Assembly: GCF_002257705.1 (NCBI RefSeq)
Contig: NZ_LSLK01000070.1
Location: 257,265-321,264, forward strand
Source: Sporomusa silvacetica DSM 10669
GTDB lineage: Bacteria > Bacillota > Negativicutes > Sporomusales > Sporomusaceae
Direction: 5' to 3'
Length of the DNA stretch: 64,000 bases
In this document: positions 8,806 through 17,258 of the stretch, in pieces
Numbering within the stretch: the first letter of the stretch is position 1
Layout of the letters: each line of letters starts with the position of its first letter
Notes under the pieces: generated by a model
What the model was told of the DNA's origin: nothing
The model's input: the letters and a program-made list of their open reading frames with translations, nothing else
Databases searched by the model: none
Made by a program: the position numbers and the translations under genes

Positions 8806-10652
8806 TATAAACCCTTCCTCTCCAATGCTTTTATTGTCCATTCAACGCATTTTTCCGGATCAGTCCCCGGCCCAAAGAAGGCTTCCACTCCCAGAAAAGC
8901 GGGTCCCTCCTTAGTCATTTTTTCTTCAAACAGGGCATGCTCCTCTTCTTTTTCTGCAATCCTGCCACCGGCAATGAGAACAACTTTGTCACTCATACCC
9001 AGTTCAGTAAGACGTTTTTGCACTCGCGGGAAAAGCTCTCTGCCCAGCCCTAACAAGTTAGCAACACCAATGACCTCAGCCTTGGCTTCAGCGGCTACTT
9101 CGGCTACCGTTTCAGGAAGATTCATACCGCGCAAATATATGACTTCATAACCGGCAGTTTCAAAGGCTTCCCGAATCAGGTTGATCCCCATAACATGTGC
9201 ATCTGCACCGACTGTTGCCAAAACCATTTTCTGTTTCCGGGTAGGTTTTTTATCTTCTGGCACTACGACTGGCTCACTGGTTACAGCAAAACGCTCAGCA
9301 GCGAGGTTTAGCGGCGTAAATCCTGGAACATATCGTTTAATTCCGTCTTTATCCCGGTGAGTTTTTACATAACGTTTGAGATCCCAGCCACCGGCGCGTG
9401 GGCAGTCCATAATGCCAGCCTTGCCAGCATGAACAATCTTGTCAATCAGTTCGTCCTTGTCGTATTTACGCCAGAAGCTTTCCCTGATTTCATCTGGAGC
9501 AAGGGTCCGGTTCACGCCGAGAACACCTTCTAGCACCGCCATAGCTTCACTCAATATTTCATTTTTGCGTTCCTCAATATAAGGATCGCGGATATCAACT
9601 TTAATAGTGTTTTCAAATACATTATGTGTTCCCCAAATTGCTTTGGCCATAGAAGCACCTGTCGGTATCCCTACAGATTCTGCAGCCTTAGGACGATAGA
9701 AATGTGCTCCGCCCAGTATAGCGCTGATTGCCATACGAGCAAAATGCGCGGACTCTGCAACTAGATCACCCGGGGGATTTTGGAAAGTCTCCGGTACGGC
9801 GATAAGACTCTTACTCCACATTGTTTCTTTAAACGCTTTTATTGTAGCTAGATCTGCCAACAAATTTAAACCGGTTACGTTCATCTGTACAGCGCTAAGC
9901 TCTGCCGGTAATCCAGCCAAAATACCCAAACCCTCTGCCAGCAGACACATAGCCAAGGCCATGCCGTCTGTGCCGCCGATATTGTTAAGATGTTTATGGG
10001 AATCGATCTGCACAAACATGTTATGCTCGCCGCAAATCTCGAGAGCCCGAAAACCATTAATCACCTTGGTCTTATAATCATGGATGCCCCGACCACCGTA
10101 ATGTACGTGGATGACCGGCCCGATATCTGTACCGTCAAACCCGGCAAGCAGCGCGTTAATGATCGATAGGTGAGGCGTATCGCCAGTAGCATTGATCCGC
10201 ATCGGATGGATCGAACCACCACCCAATTCAACTAGCTTTCTTTCCCCAAAAGGTGTAATGCCGCCTTTACCGCGCGATTGCTCAATTAACTCCCGGCCAT
10301 TAAGCGGATCAATATGTCTTGTTGCTTCAGAGTGTACGAAGTGAAACAGTTGAATACCCAGTTTTTCGGCCATATTATACATTTCCAGCGCTTCTTTATA
10401 AGTCTCCTCTGCCGTGTTGCGACCAAGGATCGGGTTCTGTACTGGCATACCTGTTTTTTCCGCCTGCTGGGCTAATTCATAAATCCGATATCCGCTACGC
10501 AGGACACCGCAAGCTTCGCGCGGATAGGGAACGGGGAGCCCGTCAATCGATCCGTCTTTGCTAATTGTCGGCATGGGAACCCCAAAAGTCTCTGCATAGG
10601 CTTTAACTCTGTCATAGTCTTCGGTAATAATTTGTATTGTTTTTTCTTGCAT
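8805..10652 (-). CDS. mgm: 2-methyleneglutarate mutase, adenosylcobalamin-dependent
   Basis: The 615-residue single-chain mutase has an N-terminal TIM-barrel region (MRINATGDTPHLS, HVHYGGRGIHDYKTK, QIDSHKHLNNIGGTDG). The C-terminal B12-binding domain starts at about residue 480 and carries the base-off motif DxHxxG in GADAHVMGINLI, followed by LIAGGRI. This combination matches E. barkeri 2-methyleneglutarate mutase, which rearranges 2-methyleneglutarate to 3-methylitaconate. Both the barrel and the cobalamin domain are intact. It lies between dmdB (24 bp upstream) and mii (1-bp overlap) in the same operon. Confidence 0.92.
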   Translation of the reverse strand: MQEKTIQIITEDYDRVKAYAETFGVPMPTISKDGSIDGLPVPYPREACGVLRSGYRIYELAQQAEKTGMPVQNPILGRNTAEETYKEALEMYNMAEKLGIQLFHFVHSEATRHIDPLNGRELIEQSRGKGGITPFGERKLVELGGGSIHPMRINATGDTPHLSIINALLAGFDGTDIGPVIHVHYGGRGIHDYKTKVINGFRALEICGEHNMFVQIDSHKHLNNIGGTDGMALAMCLLAEGLGILAGLPAELSAVQMNVTGLNLLADLATIKAFKETMWSKSLIAVPETFQNPPGDLVAESAHFARMAISAILGGAHFYRPKAAESVGIPTGASMAKAIWGTHNVFENTIKVDIRDPYIEERKNEILSEAMAVLEGVLGVNRTLAPDEIRESFWRKYDKDELIDKIVHAGKAGIMDCPRAGGWDLKRYVKTHRDKDGIKRYVPGFTPLNLAAERFAVTSEPVVVPEDKKPTRKQKMVLATVGADAHVMGINLIREAFETAGYEVIYLRGMNLPETVAEVAAEAKAEVIGVANLLGLGRELFPRVQKRLTELGMSDKVVLIAGGRIAEKEEEHALFEEKMTKEGPAFLGVEAFFGPGTDPEKCVEWTIKALERKGL

Positions 10653-10675
10653 TTTGCTTGCCCCCCCTGTTTGAG

Positions 10676-11176
10676 TTAGTTAGAAATTCTCAACTTCAAT
10701 TCTTGTCGCACCCGGTTTATTAATCCACCAGCCTTAATTGTCATCAGTACGTTATTAGATAACGCTTTGCCGACTAGGGTCTGGTCTCCTAGGCAAATGG
10801 TGCCTTGTTCGATATCAACCTCAATCACGTCCCCCTGTCTAAGGCAGTCACGAATGTCGGCAAGCATGACCGGCAGGCCGATATTAATAGAATTGCGGCG
10901 AAAAATACGAGCAAACGACGAAGCAATAACCAGACTTACTCTCGCCTCTTTTAAGGCCACAGGAGCCTGCTCCCTGCTCGAGCCGCAGCCGAAGTTCTTA
11001 CCGGCAACAATAATATCGCCTGTCTGTACTAGCTTTGGAAAATCGGCAGTTTTGCTACCAGCCATAGCATAACGGGAAAGTGTGGAAAAATCCTCTGCCA
11101 TTGCATAACCAGGAAGTATTTGGTCAGTATCTACATTATCGTCAAATATCCATACACGACCTTTTATTATACTCAT
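10676..11176 (-). CDS. dmdB: 2,3-dimethylmaleate hydratase, small subunit
   Basis: The 166-residue protein is an aconitase swivel-domain (LeuD-like) subunit, with the typical start VWIFDDNVDTDQILPGYAM and the substrate-binding loop GKNFGCGSSREQAPVALK. It completes the [4Fe-4S] hydratase with the adjacent large subunit. The ATG overlaps the dmdA stop as ATGA. By sequence it could belong to isopropylmalate isomerase or homoaconitase, but its location inside the nicotinate operon and the absence of leuA/leuB argue for dimethylmaleate hydratase. Confidence 0.88.
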   Translation of the reverse strand: MSIIKGRVWIFDDNVDTDQILPGYAMAEDFSTLSRYAMAGSKTADFPKLVQTGDIIVAGKNFGCGSSREQAPVALKEARVSLVIASSFARIFRRNSINIGLPVMLADIRDCLRQGDVIEVDIEQGTICLGDQTLVGKALSNNVLMTIKAGGLINRVRQELKLRISN

Positions 11177-12387
11177 TTTAAATCCCCCCCTAGTGATAAA
11201 GTTCCCGGACTGGTGATTTTACCACGTACAGCTGTTTCCGCTGCTGTTGCAGGAGAAGTCAAGTATATATTGGCTGCACGATGTCCCATGCGTCCAGGGA
11301 AATTACGATTGGTAGTCGATACTATCACATCACGCTCAGTTCCTAAACCTTGATGCGCACCAAAGCAGGGTCCGCAGCCGGGATTTGTTATTACAGCACC
11401 AGCATCGCGCAAAATTCGGCACCATCCAGCCTCTTCCATCCCATCCAATACGTGCCTCGATGCAGGAATGATCAATAGATTTACATCCGGGTGAACTTTA
11501 TGGTGTCTTAATACATTGACTACTTTTTCGACGTCATTGAGACGCCCGTTTGTACAACTGCCCACAACAACCTGAGTTACCACTACGTCACTGAGCTCAG
11601 CTACAGGCCGGACGTTTGCCGGAGAATGGGGACAAGCAGCTACTGCTACTATTTCATTTAGGGACAGCTCAATACTTTCAGCGACGGAATTGGCTTTTGC
11701 TTCATCACTGAAGCAAGCTATCATTGCACCCATTTCAATTCCCATGTTACAGATAGTCATCCGTTCTTGCACACTGATGCCAGCAATCCCCTGCCCAGTG
11801 AAGACTACTGCCTTATCAGTAAGACCATCAACGCCAAAGCGTTTAATTAACGTAAGGACAATATCCTTACCGCTGACATAAGGTTTAATCTGTCCAGTCA
11901 TATGAACCTCGACTACTAGCGGCACTTCGAGGTCAATCGTCCCAGTTGCCATCGCTGCAGCTAGTTCGGTAGACCCAACCGGGATAGCAATAACGCCATA
12001 ACCGCCGGCCGTACAGGTATGGGAGTCAGCACCTACCAAAATTTGTCCGGGCTGCAGTCGGTGGCTTTCCGATAACACCTGATGAATAACGCCCTGCCCC
12101 TTATCATATAAAGTTACACCATATTTTTGGGCAAAGTCTTTCAGTATCCAATGCATAGTCTTGGCTTGAACTGTAGCTGCGGGAAAGATATGGTCAATCA
12201 CCATGACTACCTTATGGGGATCAAAAACATGGTCAATACCAATCTGCTCGAATTGTTGAATAGCCATTGGCCCGGTAACATCGTGCGCGGCAACCAAATC
12301 TACCTTACATCTTATCTCCTGGCCCGTCATTACTATTTCTAAGCCTGCCGCTTTTGCCAAATATTTCTCAATAAAATTCACGTGCAA
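11173..12387 (-). CDS. dmdA: 2,3-dimethylmaleate hydratase, large subunit
   Basis: The 404-residue aconitase-superfamily large subunit has the [4Fe-4S] cluster ligands in VGSCTNGR (about 290) and NPGCGPCFG (about 350), and HTCTAGGYG near residue 125. With DmdB it hydrates 2,3-dimethylmaleate to (2R,3S)-2,3-dimethylmalate. The length matches LeuC-like hydratases rather than full aconitases. It is the second gene of the sigma-54-driven operon that starts at 13088. Confidence 0.88.
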   Translation of the reverse strand: MHVNFIEKYLAKAAGLEIVMTGQEIRCKVDLVAAHDVTGPMAIQQFEQIGIDHVFDPHKVVMVIDHIFPAATVQAKTMHWILKDFAQKYGVTLYDKGQGVIHQVLSESHRLQPGQILVGADSHTCTAGGYGVIAIPVGSTELAAAMATGTIDLEVPLVVEVHMTGQIKPYVSGKDIVLTLIKRFGVDGLTDKAVVFTGQGIAGISVQERMTICNMGIEMGAMIACFSDEAKANSVAESIELSLNEIVAVAACPHSPANVRPVAELSDVVVTQVVVGSCTNGRLNDVEKVVNVLRHHKVHPDVNLLIIPASRHVLDGMEEAGWCRILRDAGAVITNPGCGPCFGAHQGLGTERDVIVSTTNRNFPGRMGHRAANIYLTSPATAAETAVRGKITSPGTLSLGGDLK

Positions 12388-12419
12388 CTCCCCTTTATTT
12401 CACAATTGCAACAGTAAGC

Positions 12420-13088
12420 TTATTTGATGCCATAGAAGCCTGCTTGCATTCCAGAAACCCAAAAAACTTCAACAGTCGAAAACCCAGTTTCCCTCAATAA
12501 CTTTAGATGAGCTTCAATGGTTATCGGCAAAAGTTCACTTCCATACCGGCTGATATGATTATCTACTATATCAGGTCTTTTTCCGTTCAGTATTTGGGCA
12601 GTACGCCAGCGTTTAAGACCGATTTGGATTGCGACTTCTGTATTCGGTTTAATAGTTTCAAATGTAATATATATCCCCCCTTGCCTAAGCTTATCGAAAC
12701 AATTTTGTGTGGCTTTTTTACGGCTTTCTTCATCTAAATAATGATGAGCCATAATGGCGGTAACAACATCAAATTTGTCAGGATAATCTAACACCTCGCT
12801 ACCTGATAGAACATAGGTTATTTCGGATTCTTTCAGTTTTTCGGCTGCAATCTTCAACATTTCTTCTGCCGGGTCTGCAGCTACAACCCTTAATTGGCCG
12901 AATTCTTTAATTACCTTTTCCAAGAGCGTTCCTGTGCCGCATCCGGTATCAAGCCAGGATTGCGGCTCAGATATGGCTTCCTTAACTAGGTACAAAGTTT
13001 CGTCATGGAACATATGGTACCGCGGAATAGTCTTACAAACGTTAACATCATAGTCAATGGCCGCCTGGGAAGTTTTATTATCTTTCAT
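12420..13088 (-). CDS. Class I SAM-dependent methyltransferase of unknown substrate
   Basis: The 222-residue protein has the class I motif I WLDTGCGTGTLLEKV at about 42-56, an acidic motif VVAADPAEEML, and AIMAHHYLDEESRK later. It resembles the UbiE/Methyltransf_11/25 group. It is the first gene of the dmdA-dmdB-mgm-mii-mutL-dml operon and directly follows the sigma-54 promoter, so it is expressed with nicotinate fermentation. No step of the known pathway needs a SAM methyltransferase. Its role (cofactor, detoxification, signalling) is open. The ATG has AGGAAGAGG upstream. Confidence 0.75.
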   Translation of the reverse strand: MKDNKTSQAAIDYDVNVCKTIPRYHMFHDETLYLVKEAISEPQSWLDTGCGTGTLLEKVIKEFGQLRVVAADPAEEMLKIAAEKLKESEITYVLSGSEVLDYPDKFDVVTAIMAHHYLDEESRKKATQNCFDKLRQGGIYITFETIKPNTEVAIQIGLKRWRTAQILNGKRPDIVDNHISRYGSELLPITIEAHLKLLRETGFSTVEVFWVSGMQAGFYGIK

Positions 13089-13208
13089 AACACATACCTC
13101 TTCCTTATTGTATCTACCAGTGCAATTGCAGTCTCTCTTAAATTTATGACAAATAAATAGTCATTCAGCAAGGAATGTACACACTGCTTGTACTTTATAA
13201 AATATACT

Positions 13209-13225
13209 TGCAAGAACTGTACCAA
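13209..13225 (-). promoter_or_regulatory. Sigma-54 promoter of the dmd-mgm-mii operon
   Basis: Read on the minus strand the sequence is TTGGTACAGTTCTTGCA. GG and GC are 10 bp apart, matching the YTGGCACGRNNNTTGCW consensus at nearly every conserved position. It lies about 120 bp upstream of the methyltransferase ATG and about 155 bp downstream of a palindromic site. Confidence 0.8.
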
Positions 13226-13346
13226 TTGTAAAACCGACAATTTCAACGCTATTTCCTGGAATAACTTTGATCGATATTACTGAAAAATAAACGTCTGCAG
13301 CGGTTACAGGGGTTATTGTTGCAAAATTTCATTAACTTCCTTACTA

Positions 13347-13378
13347 TTGCAAATTTGAAAACCATTTCATAACTGCAA
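13347..13378. promoter_or_regulatory. Putative enhancer (UAS) of the sigma-54 activator, two imperfect sites
   Basis: TTGCA-AATT-TGAAA (13347-13360) and TTTCA-TAAC-TGCAA (13365-13378) each differ by one base from the palindrome TTTCA-N4-TGAAA, which occurs perfectly upstream of ndhS and mttB. The two sites are 18 bp apart centre to centre. The proximal one is centred about 154.5 bp from the centre of the promoter, the same distance as at mttB. Confidence 0.65.
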
Positions 13379-13450
13379 CAGTTTGCTGACGATATGGAGC
13401 AAAAGCGTAGAGTCTTAGCCAAATTTTATTCTATTAAGCCGAAATGACAC

Positions 13451-13481
13451 ATCACATTTTTGTTGATTAATAAAATGTGAT
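13451..13481. repeat. Inverted repeat in the long intergenic region
   Basis: The arms ATCACATTTT and AAAATGTGAT are separated by 11 bases. It lies between the UAS and the terminator of the sigma-54 regulator gene. The role is unknown: a regulator site or the remains of a hairpin. Confidence 0.45.
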
Positions 13482-13509
13482 GGTTGGTTAGCAAATCCTA
13501 ATTAAAAAA

Positions 13510-13545
13510 AAACAAACTGCCAGGTAAACCCTGAGCGGTTTGTTT
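13510..13545 (-). terminator. Rho-independent terminator after the sigma-54 regulator gene
   Basis: On the minus strand AAACAAACCG pairs with the later CAGTTTGTTT and runs into a tract of nine T. It is about 77 bp beyond the stop codon at 13622. Confidence 0.75.
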
Positions 13546-13621
13546 CATAACTTTCCATTCCTTCATGATATTTTATTCTTACACATACTGTGCCAATACC
13601 TACCTTACCATGAGCATCTTT

Positions 13622-15217
13622 TTATGTCAGGGGAATATTATATTCCCGCATCTTTCGCCACAAAGTAGTATTGCTAACGCCAAGCCGCTGAGCCGTATGA
13701 CAACGGTTATTGTCCGCCTGCTTTAGCACCCGTAAAATAGCCTGTTTTTCCGCAGCCCGCAAGATGACTGCCAAATTGTCATCTTCACTACTCACCGCTT
13801 TTTTATTCGCCGCCAACGAATTATAGAGATGGGCAGGAAGATGGCAAACCTCAAGTCTTTTTTCTTCGACATCCACCATATTCAGTGCACTCTCAATGCA
13901 ATTTTGTAATTCCCGAATGTTGCCCGGCCAAGGGTAACTCAGGAAAATATCACATACATCCTGAGATATCTCAGTTATATTTTTCCCAAATACTGGGTTA
14001 TATTTGGCTATGAAATAATTAGCTAAGAGTAATATATCTTTACCCCTTTCACGCAATGAAGGAACGCGAAGTTCTATTACATTAATACGGTAATATAGAT
14101 CCTCGCGAAAACGTTTTTCTTCAATTAACTGTTGAAGATTTTTATTCGTTGAAGATATAATGCGCACACTAATAGGAATTGGCTTAGTACTACCTATTCG
14201 AGTGACCTCACGCTCTTGAATTACTCGCAATAGCTTTGCCTGTAAGTCCCAATCCATTTCACTTATTTCATCAAGAAATACTGTTCCTGTATTTGCCGCC
14301 TCAAAAACTCCTATATTGCCGTTTTTTTTGGCGCCAGTAAATGAACCATCCACGTAACCAAATAGGTTGGCTTCTATCAGCGTAGACGGTAAGGCGCCAC
14401 AGTTAATTGCGATAAAGGGTTTATCACTGCGATCACTAGCATTATGGATTGCTTGGGCAAACAGTTCTTTGCCTGTACCGGTAGCACCATAAACTAAAAC
14501 GGAAGAAATGCCCTTTGCCACATAATTAACAATATTCTTACACCTTTCAATAGCATCGCTCTGACCGATAATATCTGTTAACGTATATCTGGCATACTGA
14601 TATTTTTTAACTTCATTAAGCAGCTTTTGTTTTTGGGATACTATAGCTTGATTGTTAAACCCCAAACCGTACTCCTCAGTAATAGGAATGCGTACCGCAG
14701 TAACACCATGTAGGGAAATGGATTCACCAATAACAGGTTTCTGGCCCTGCATGGCAGCATATGCGGCTTGACTAATTTTCCCGATGAGTTTTTCGCTCTT
14801 ACAGCCTGTATGGTCTGCCGTCTCTAACCGGCGACCCGCTTGGTCAAAAAGTACGGCATCACCGCCGGCAACCTTGGCAATCATCGGCAACGCTTCAGAT
14901 AAAGCTTTACGCAGTTTATTATTTCGTTCTATCCGCTCTACGTTGCTGCAGCAAAGCACATAATTACCAATCGGTAACGCCCAGGCTTCGGCTTCTTCGA
15001 TAAATTGCGATGCCCCGGATACCGGTTGCTGCTGTTGACCGGCTTGCCTGGCTATTTCATATACTTCACCGTGGTATTGAGCTATTTCTTGTCCATGTGT
15101 ATCAACACTTCTAAGCCTGCGCCCCATTTTGTCAGTCACAGTGGCAAAGCCCCCTGTAATACGAGCGATAAAAGGCACCGCTGCATACAGATGATCCAAT
15201 AGTTCTTTATTATCCAT
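13622..15217 (-). CDS. Sigma-54-dependent transcriptional activator of the nicotinate regulon
   Basis: The protein has 531 residues from the ATG at 15217, chosen for its GGGTGA ribosome site just after the yqeB stop. Residues 1-200 hold two similar sensor units, with the theme VPFIARITGG...DKMGRRL at about 15-35 and LPMIAKVAGG...DQAGRRL at about 110-131. The AAA+ domain follows: Walker A GATGTGKE at 244-251, sigma-54 contact loop GSFTGA at 291-296 and Walker B GTVFLDE. A Fis-type helix-turn-helix lies near the C-terminus (HTAQRLGVSNTTLWRKM). It is the only bacterial enhancer-binding protein in the window. Three sigma-54 promoters with a common upstream palindrome surround it. A ligand such as nicotinate or an intermediate is inferred, not shown. 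Confidence 0.88.
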   Translation of the reverse strand: MDNKELLDHLYAAVPFIARITGGFATVTDKMGRRLRSVDTHGQEIAQYHGEVYEIARQAGQQQQPVSGASQFIEEAEAWALPIGNYVLCCSNVERIERNNKLRKALSEALPMIAKVAGGDAVLFDQAGRRLETADHTGCKSEKLIGKISQAAYAAMQGQKPVIGESISLHGVTAVRIPITEEYGLGFNNQAIVSQKQKLLNEVKKYQYARYTLTDIIGQSDAIERCKNIVNYVAKGISSVLVYGATGTGKELFAQAIHNASDRSDKPFIAINCGALPSTLIEANLFGYVDGSFTGAKKNGNIGVFEAANTGTVFLDEISEMDWDLQAKLLRVIQEREVTRIGSTKPIPISVRIISSTNKNLQQLIEEKRFREDLYYRINVIELRVPSLRERGKDILLLANYFIAKYNPVFGKNITEISQDVCDIFLSYPWPGNIRELQNCIESALNMVDVEEKRLEVCHLPAHLYNSLAANKKAVSSEDDNLAVILRAAEKQAILRVLKQADNNRCHTAQRLGVSNTTLWRKMREYNIPLT

Positions 15218-15221
15218 TATT

Positions 15222-16097
15222 TCACCCGCCATTGAAATAATTACTTTTATATCCACTGCAGTCCATTGGTAAGTTAGAGACCGTATACGCTCCGTTATTC
15301 CCCATACTGTGTAACAGGGCTTCCAACACTCCGCCGCTAATTGCTCTGGCTTTATCCGATATAGTAAAACAATGTTCGCGGCGGCAGCGGGGGTCAATAT
15401 CACCTAATTTCATACCAGACTTAACCGTAAGACCAGTTTGCAGTAAACCGCGCAATATGCCGTTAATCGCGACTTTAACAGGAACGTCGTCTATATAACC
15501 GACAACTTCACCGGCAGTTATTCTATCACCTATTTCCCGGCACCCAATAAATTTGCCGGCATTTTTAGACTTTATTAACCGCTCGATAGTGAAACCACCC
15601 ACGTTCCCCGGAATACCCGTATTATCACTCGCTGCCCCCTGATAAATAACTCTCCCTAAGTTATGGCCTCGGTTTGTTTCCACTACGGCATGTACATCCA
15701 GCCCTGCAATAAAGCCAGGTCCAACACCAATCACTATCGGTGCATCAGTGATTTGAGTACCAATGTTACGTTTGGCGATAATCGCGTCAACTACCGCCAC
15801 AGGTTTAAGTGTGTCAATAACCTTTTTTACTAAAAACGGTTCTGAAGCCAAAAGCACAGGAATTTGACCGCTAGACAATACTTCATGCACTTCATCAAGG
15901 GTAACCACCTTAGCAGTCACGCCTTCCACTGTTATCGGCGAGTTTTGAATGACTGCCTGAGCAAAAGCTACCGTCCTGCGCACAACTGTCGGCTTATCTA
16001 ATTCCAGGATTACTGCGCTGAAGTGACTTTGATGCAGGCGGTTGGTAATGCCAGTAGCTATGTCACCACCACCTTTCACTATGACTATATCTCTCAT
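15222..16097 (-). CDS. yqeB: YqeB-type selenium-dependent molybdenum hydroxylase system protein
   Basis: The protein has about 291 residues from the ATG at 16097 (MRDIVIVKGGGDIATGITNR), the N-terminal motif of the EF2563/YqeB family. The middle contains VVDAIIAKRNIGTQITDAP, and the C-terminal half carries CRREHC. Family members cluster with molybdenum hydroxylases that hold labile, non-selenocysteine selenium. E. barkeri nicotinate dehydrogenase is such an enzyme. The gene precedes the sigma-54 activator by 4 bp in one operon. Its exact biochemical step (selenium insertion or cofactor maturation) is not established. Confidence 0.85.
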   Translation of the reverse strand: MRDIVIVKGGGDIATGITNRLHQSHFSAVILELDKPTVVRRTVAFAQAVIQNSPITVEGVTAKVVTLDEVHEVLSSGQIPVLLASEPFLVKKVIDTLKPVAVVDAIIAKRNIGTQITDAPIVIGVGPGFIAGLDVHAVVETNRGHNLGRVIYQGAASDNTGIPGNVGGFTIERLIKSKNAGKFIGCREIGDRITAGEVVGYIDDVPVKVAINGILRGLLQTGLTVKSGMKLGDIDPRCRREHCFTISDKARAISGGVLEALLHSMGNNGAYTVSNLPMDCSGYKSNYFNGG

Positions 16098-16237
16098 AAT
16101 TGCATACCTTTCTAACTTAATTTTCACTGCATTGCAACACCCGAAAAATATCTGTAGATCCGTTTTTAGACTTTCATGGCTACTGCCAAACTTGTTGCTT
16201 TACTTAATAGTATAGGTGTAAACTAGATATAGGAAAA

Positions 16238-17191
16238 GTGAATATTTATAACGCAGTAGTTCAGAATATTTCATCTATAACAGAGGAGTGTGGAATTGCT
16301 TTGAGCTTGAATAAATACGAGGTTTTTTATTCGATTGTAACATTAGGCAGTATGTCCAAAGCGGCAGAAGCTCTTAATTTATCCCACTCTGCAGTTAGCC
16401 ATACCATTTCCAGCCTTGAATGTGAACTAGGCTTTCCTTTGCTTACCCGGAGCCGCTCAGGTGTAGTCCCAACCAGCAATGGAGAACATCTATTGCCACT
16501 TATAAGTGAGATTTTGTACAATAACGAGCTCCTAAAAAAAGAGGTGGCCGCCATCAACGGTTTAGAAATCGGTACAGTGCGTATTGGCTCTTTTACCAGT
16601 GTCTCTAGCCAATGGTTGCCTGGAATCTTTGCCCAATTTCAGCGGTACCATCCTTTAATAGATGTTGAGTTATCTGACGGGAATTACGATGAAATTGAGA
16701 ACTGGATAGAAAGTGGCCGTGTTGATTTTGGCTTTGTCTCTTTGCCAACAAGGAAAACATATGAAGTTCTTCCACTAAAAAAAGATCGGCTGCTATTCAT
16801 TCTGCCTCCCGAACATCCCCTAACCCAAAAATCCAGGTTGAATTTTGATGATATTGCAAAAGAAGAATTCATTATGCCACAGTGGGGTAGTTACGATGAT
16901 TTAGGAAAGATTTTGCGTGAGAATGGGGTGAATCTAAGAAAAAAATACGAAGTAACAGAAGGCCGGGCCATTATATCCATGGTAAACAAAGGCTTGGGTA
17001 TCAGTATTCTCCCCGAAATGGTCCTAGCCAACAATACAGAAGATATTCGTACCATATACTTAGATCAATCCTATTACCGCAAAATAGGTATTGCCGCCTA
17101 TTCACTAAAAAACTGCTCCCCGGCAGTGAAGAAGTTTATTGCATGTACAAAATCATGGTTAAACGATCACAACCTGCTCGATTTTAAATAG
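16238..17191 (+). CDS. LysR-family transcriptional regulator
   Basis: The 317-residue ORF has the LysR winged helix (KYEVFYSIVTLGSMSKAAEA, then LSHSAVSHTISSLE) followed by a type 2 periplasmic-binding-like effector domain (IGTVRIGSFTSVSSQWLPGI). The outer GTG start is given. A TTG at 16301 would place the HTH at the usual distance from the N-terminus and has GAGGAG upstream, so it is the likelier true start. It is divergent from yqeB and the sigma-54 activator across 140 bp, the classic arrangement for control of the neighbouring operon. It may respond to a nicotinate pathway compound or to molybdenum/selenium state. Confidence 0.88.
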   Translation: MNIYNAVVQNISSITEECGIALSLNKYEVFYSIVTLGSMSKAAEALNLSHSAVSHTISSLECELGFPLLTRSRSGVVPTSNGEHLLPLISEILYNNELLKKEVAAINGLEIGTVRIGSFTSVSSQWLPGIFAQFQRYHPLIDVELSDGNYDEIENWIESGRVDFGFVSLPTRKTYEVLPLKKDRLLFILPPEHPLTQKSRLNFDDIAKEEFIMPQWGSYDDLGKILRENGVNLRKKYEVTEGRAIISMVNKGLGISILPEMVLANNTEDIRTIYLDQSYYRKIGIAAYSLKNCSPAVKKFIACTKSWLNDHNLLDFK

Positions 17192-17206
17192 ATATCAATT
17201 ATTTCT

Positions 17207-17245
17207 AAGGCCATCCTTTGCGATTAACAAGGGATGACCTTTTTT
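17207..17245 (+). terminator. Rho-independent terminator after the LysR gene
   Basis: AAGGCCATCCTT and AAGGGATGACCTT form a stem followed by TTTTTTG. It lies between the convergent LysR and ndhF genes and may also act weakly on the long ndh operon. Confidence 0.75.
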
Positions 17246-17258
17246 GCTTTTCCTATTT

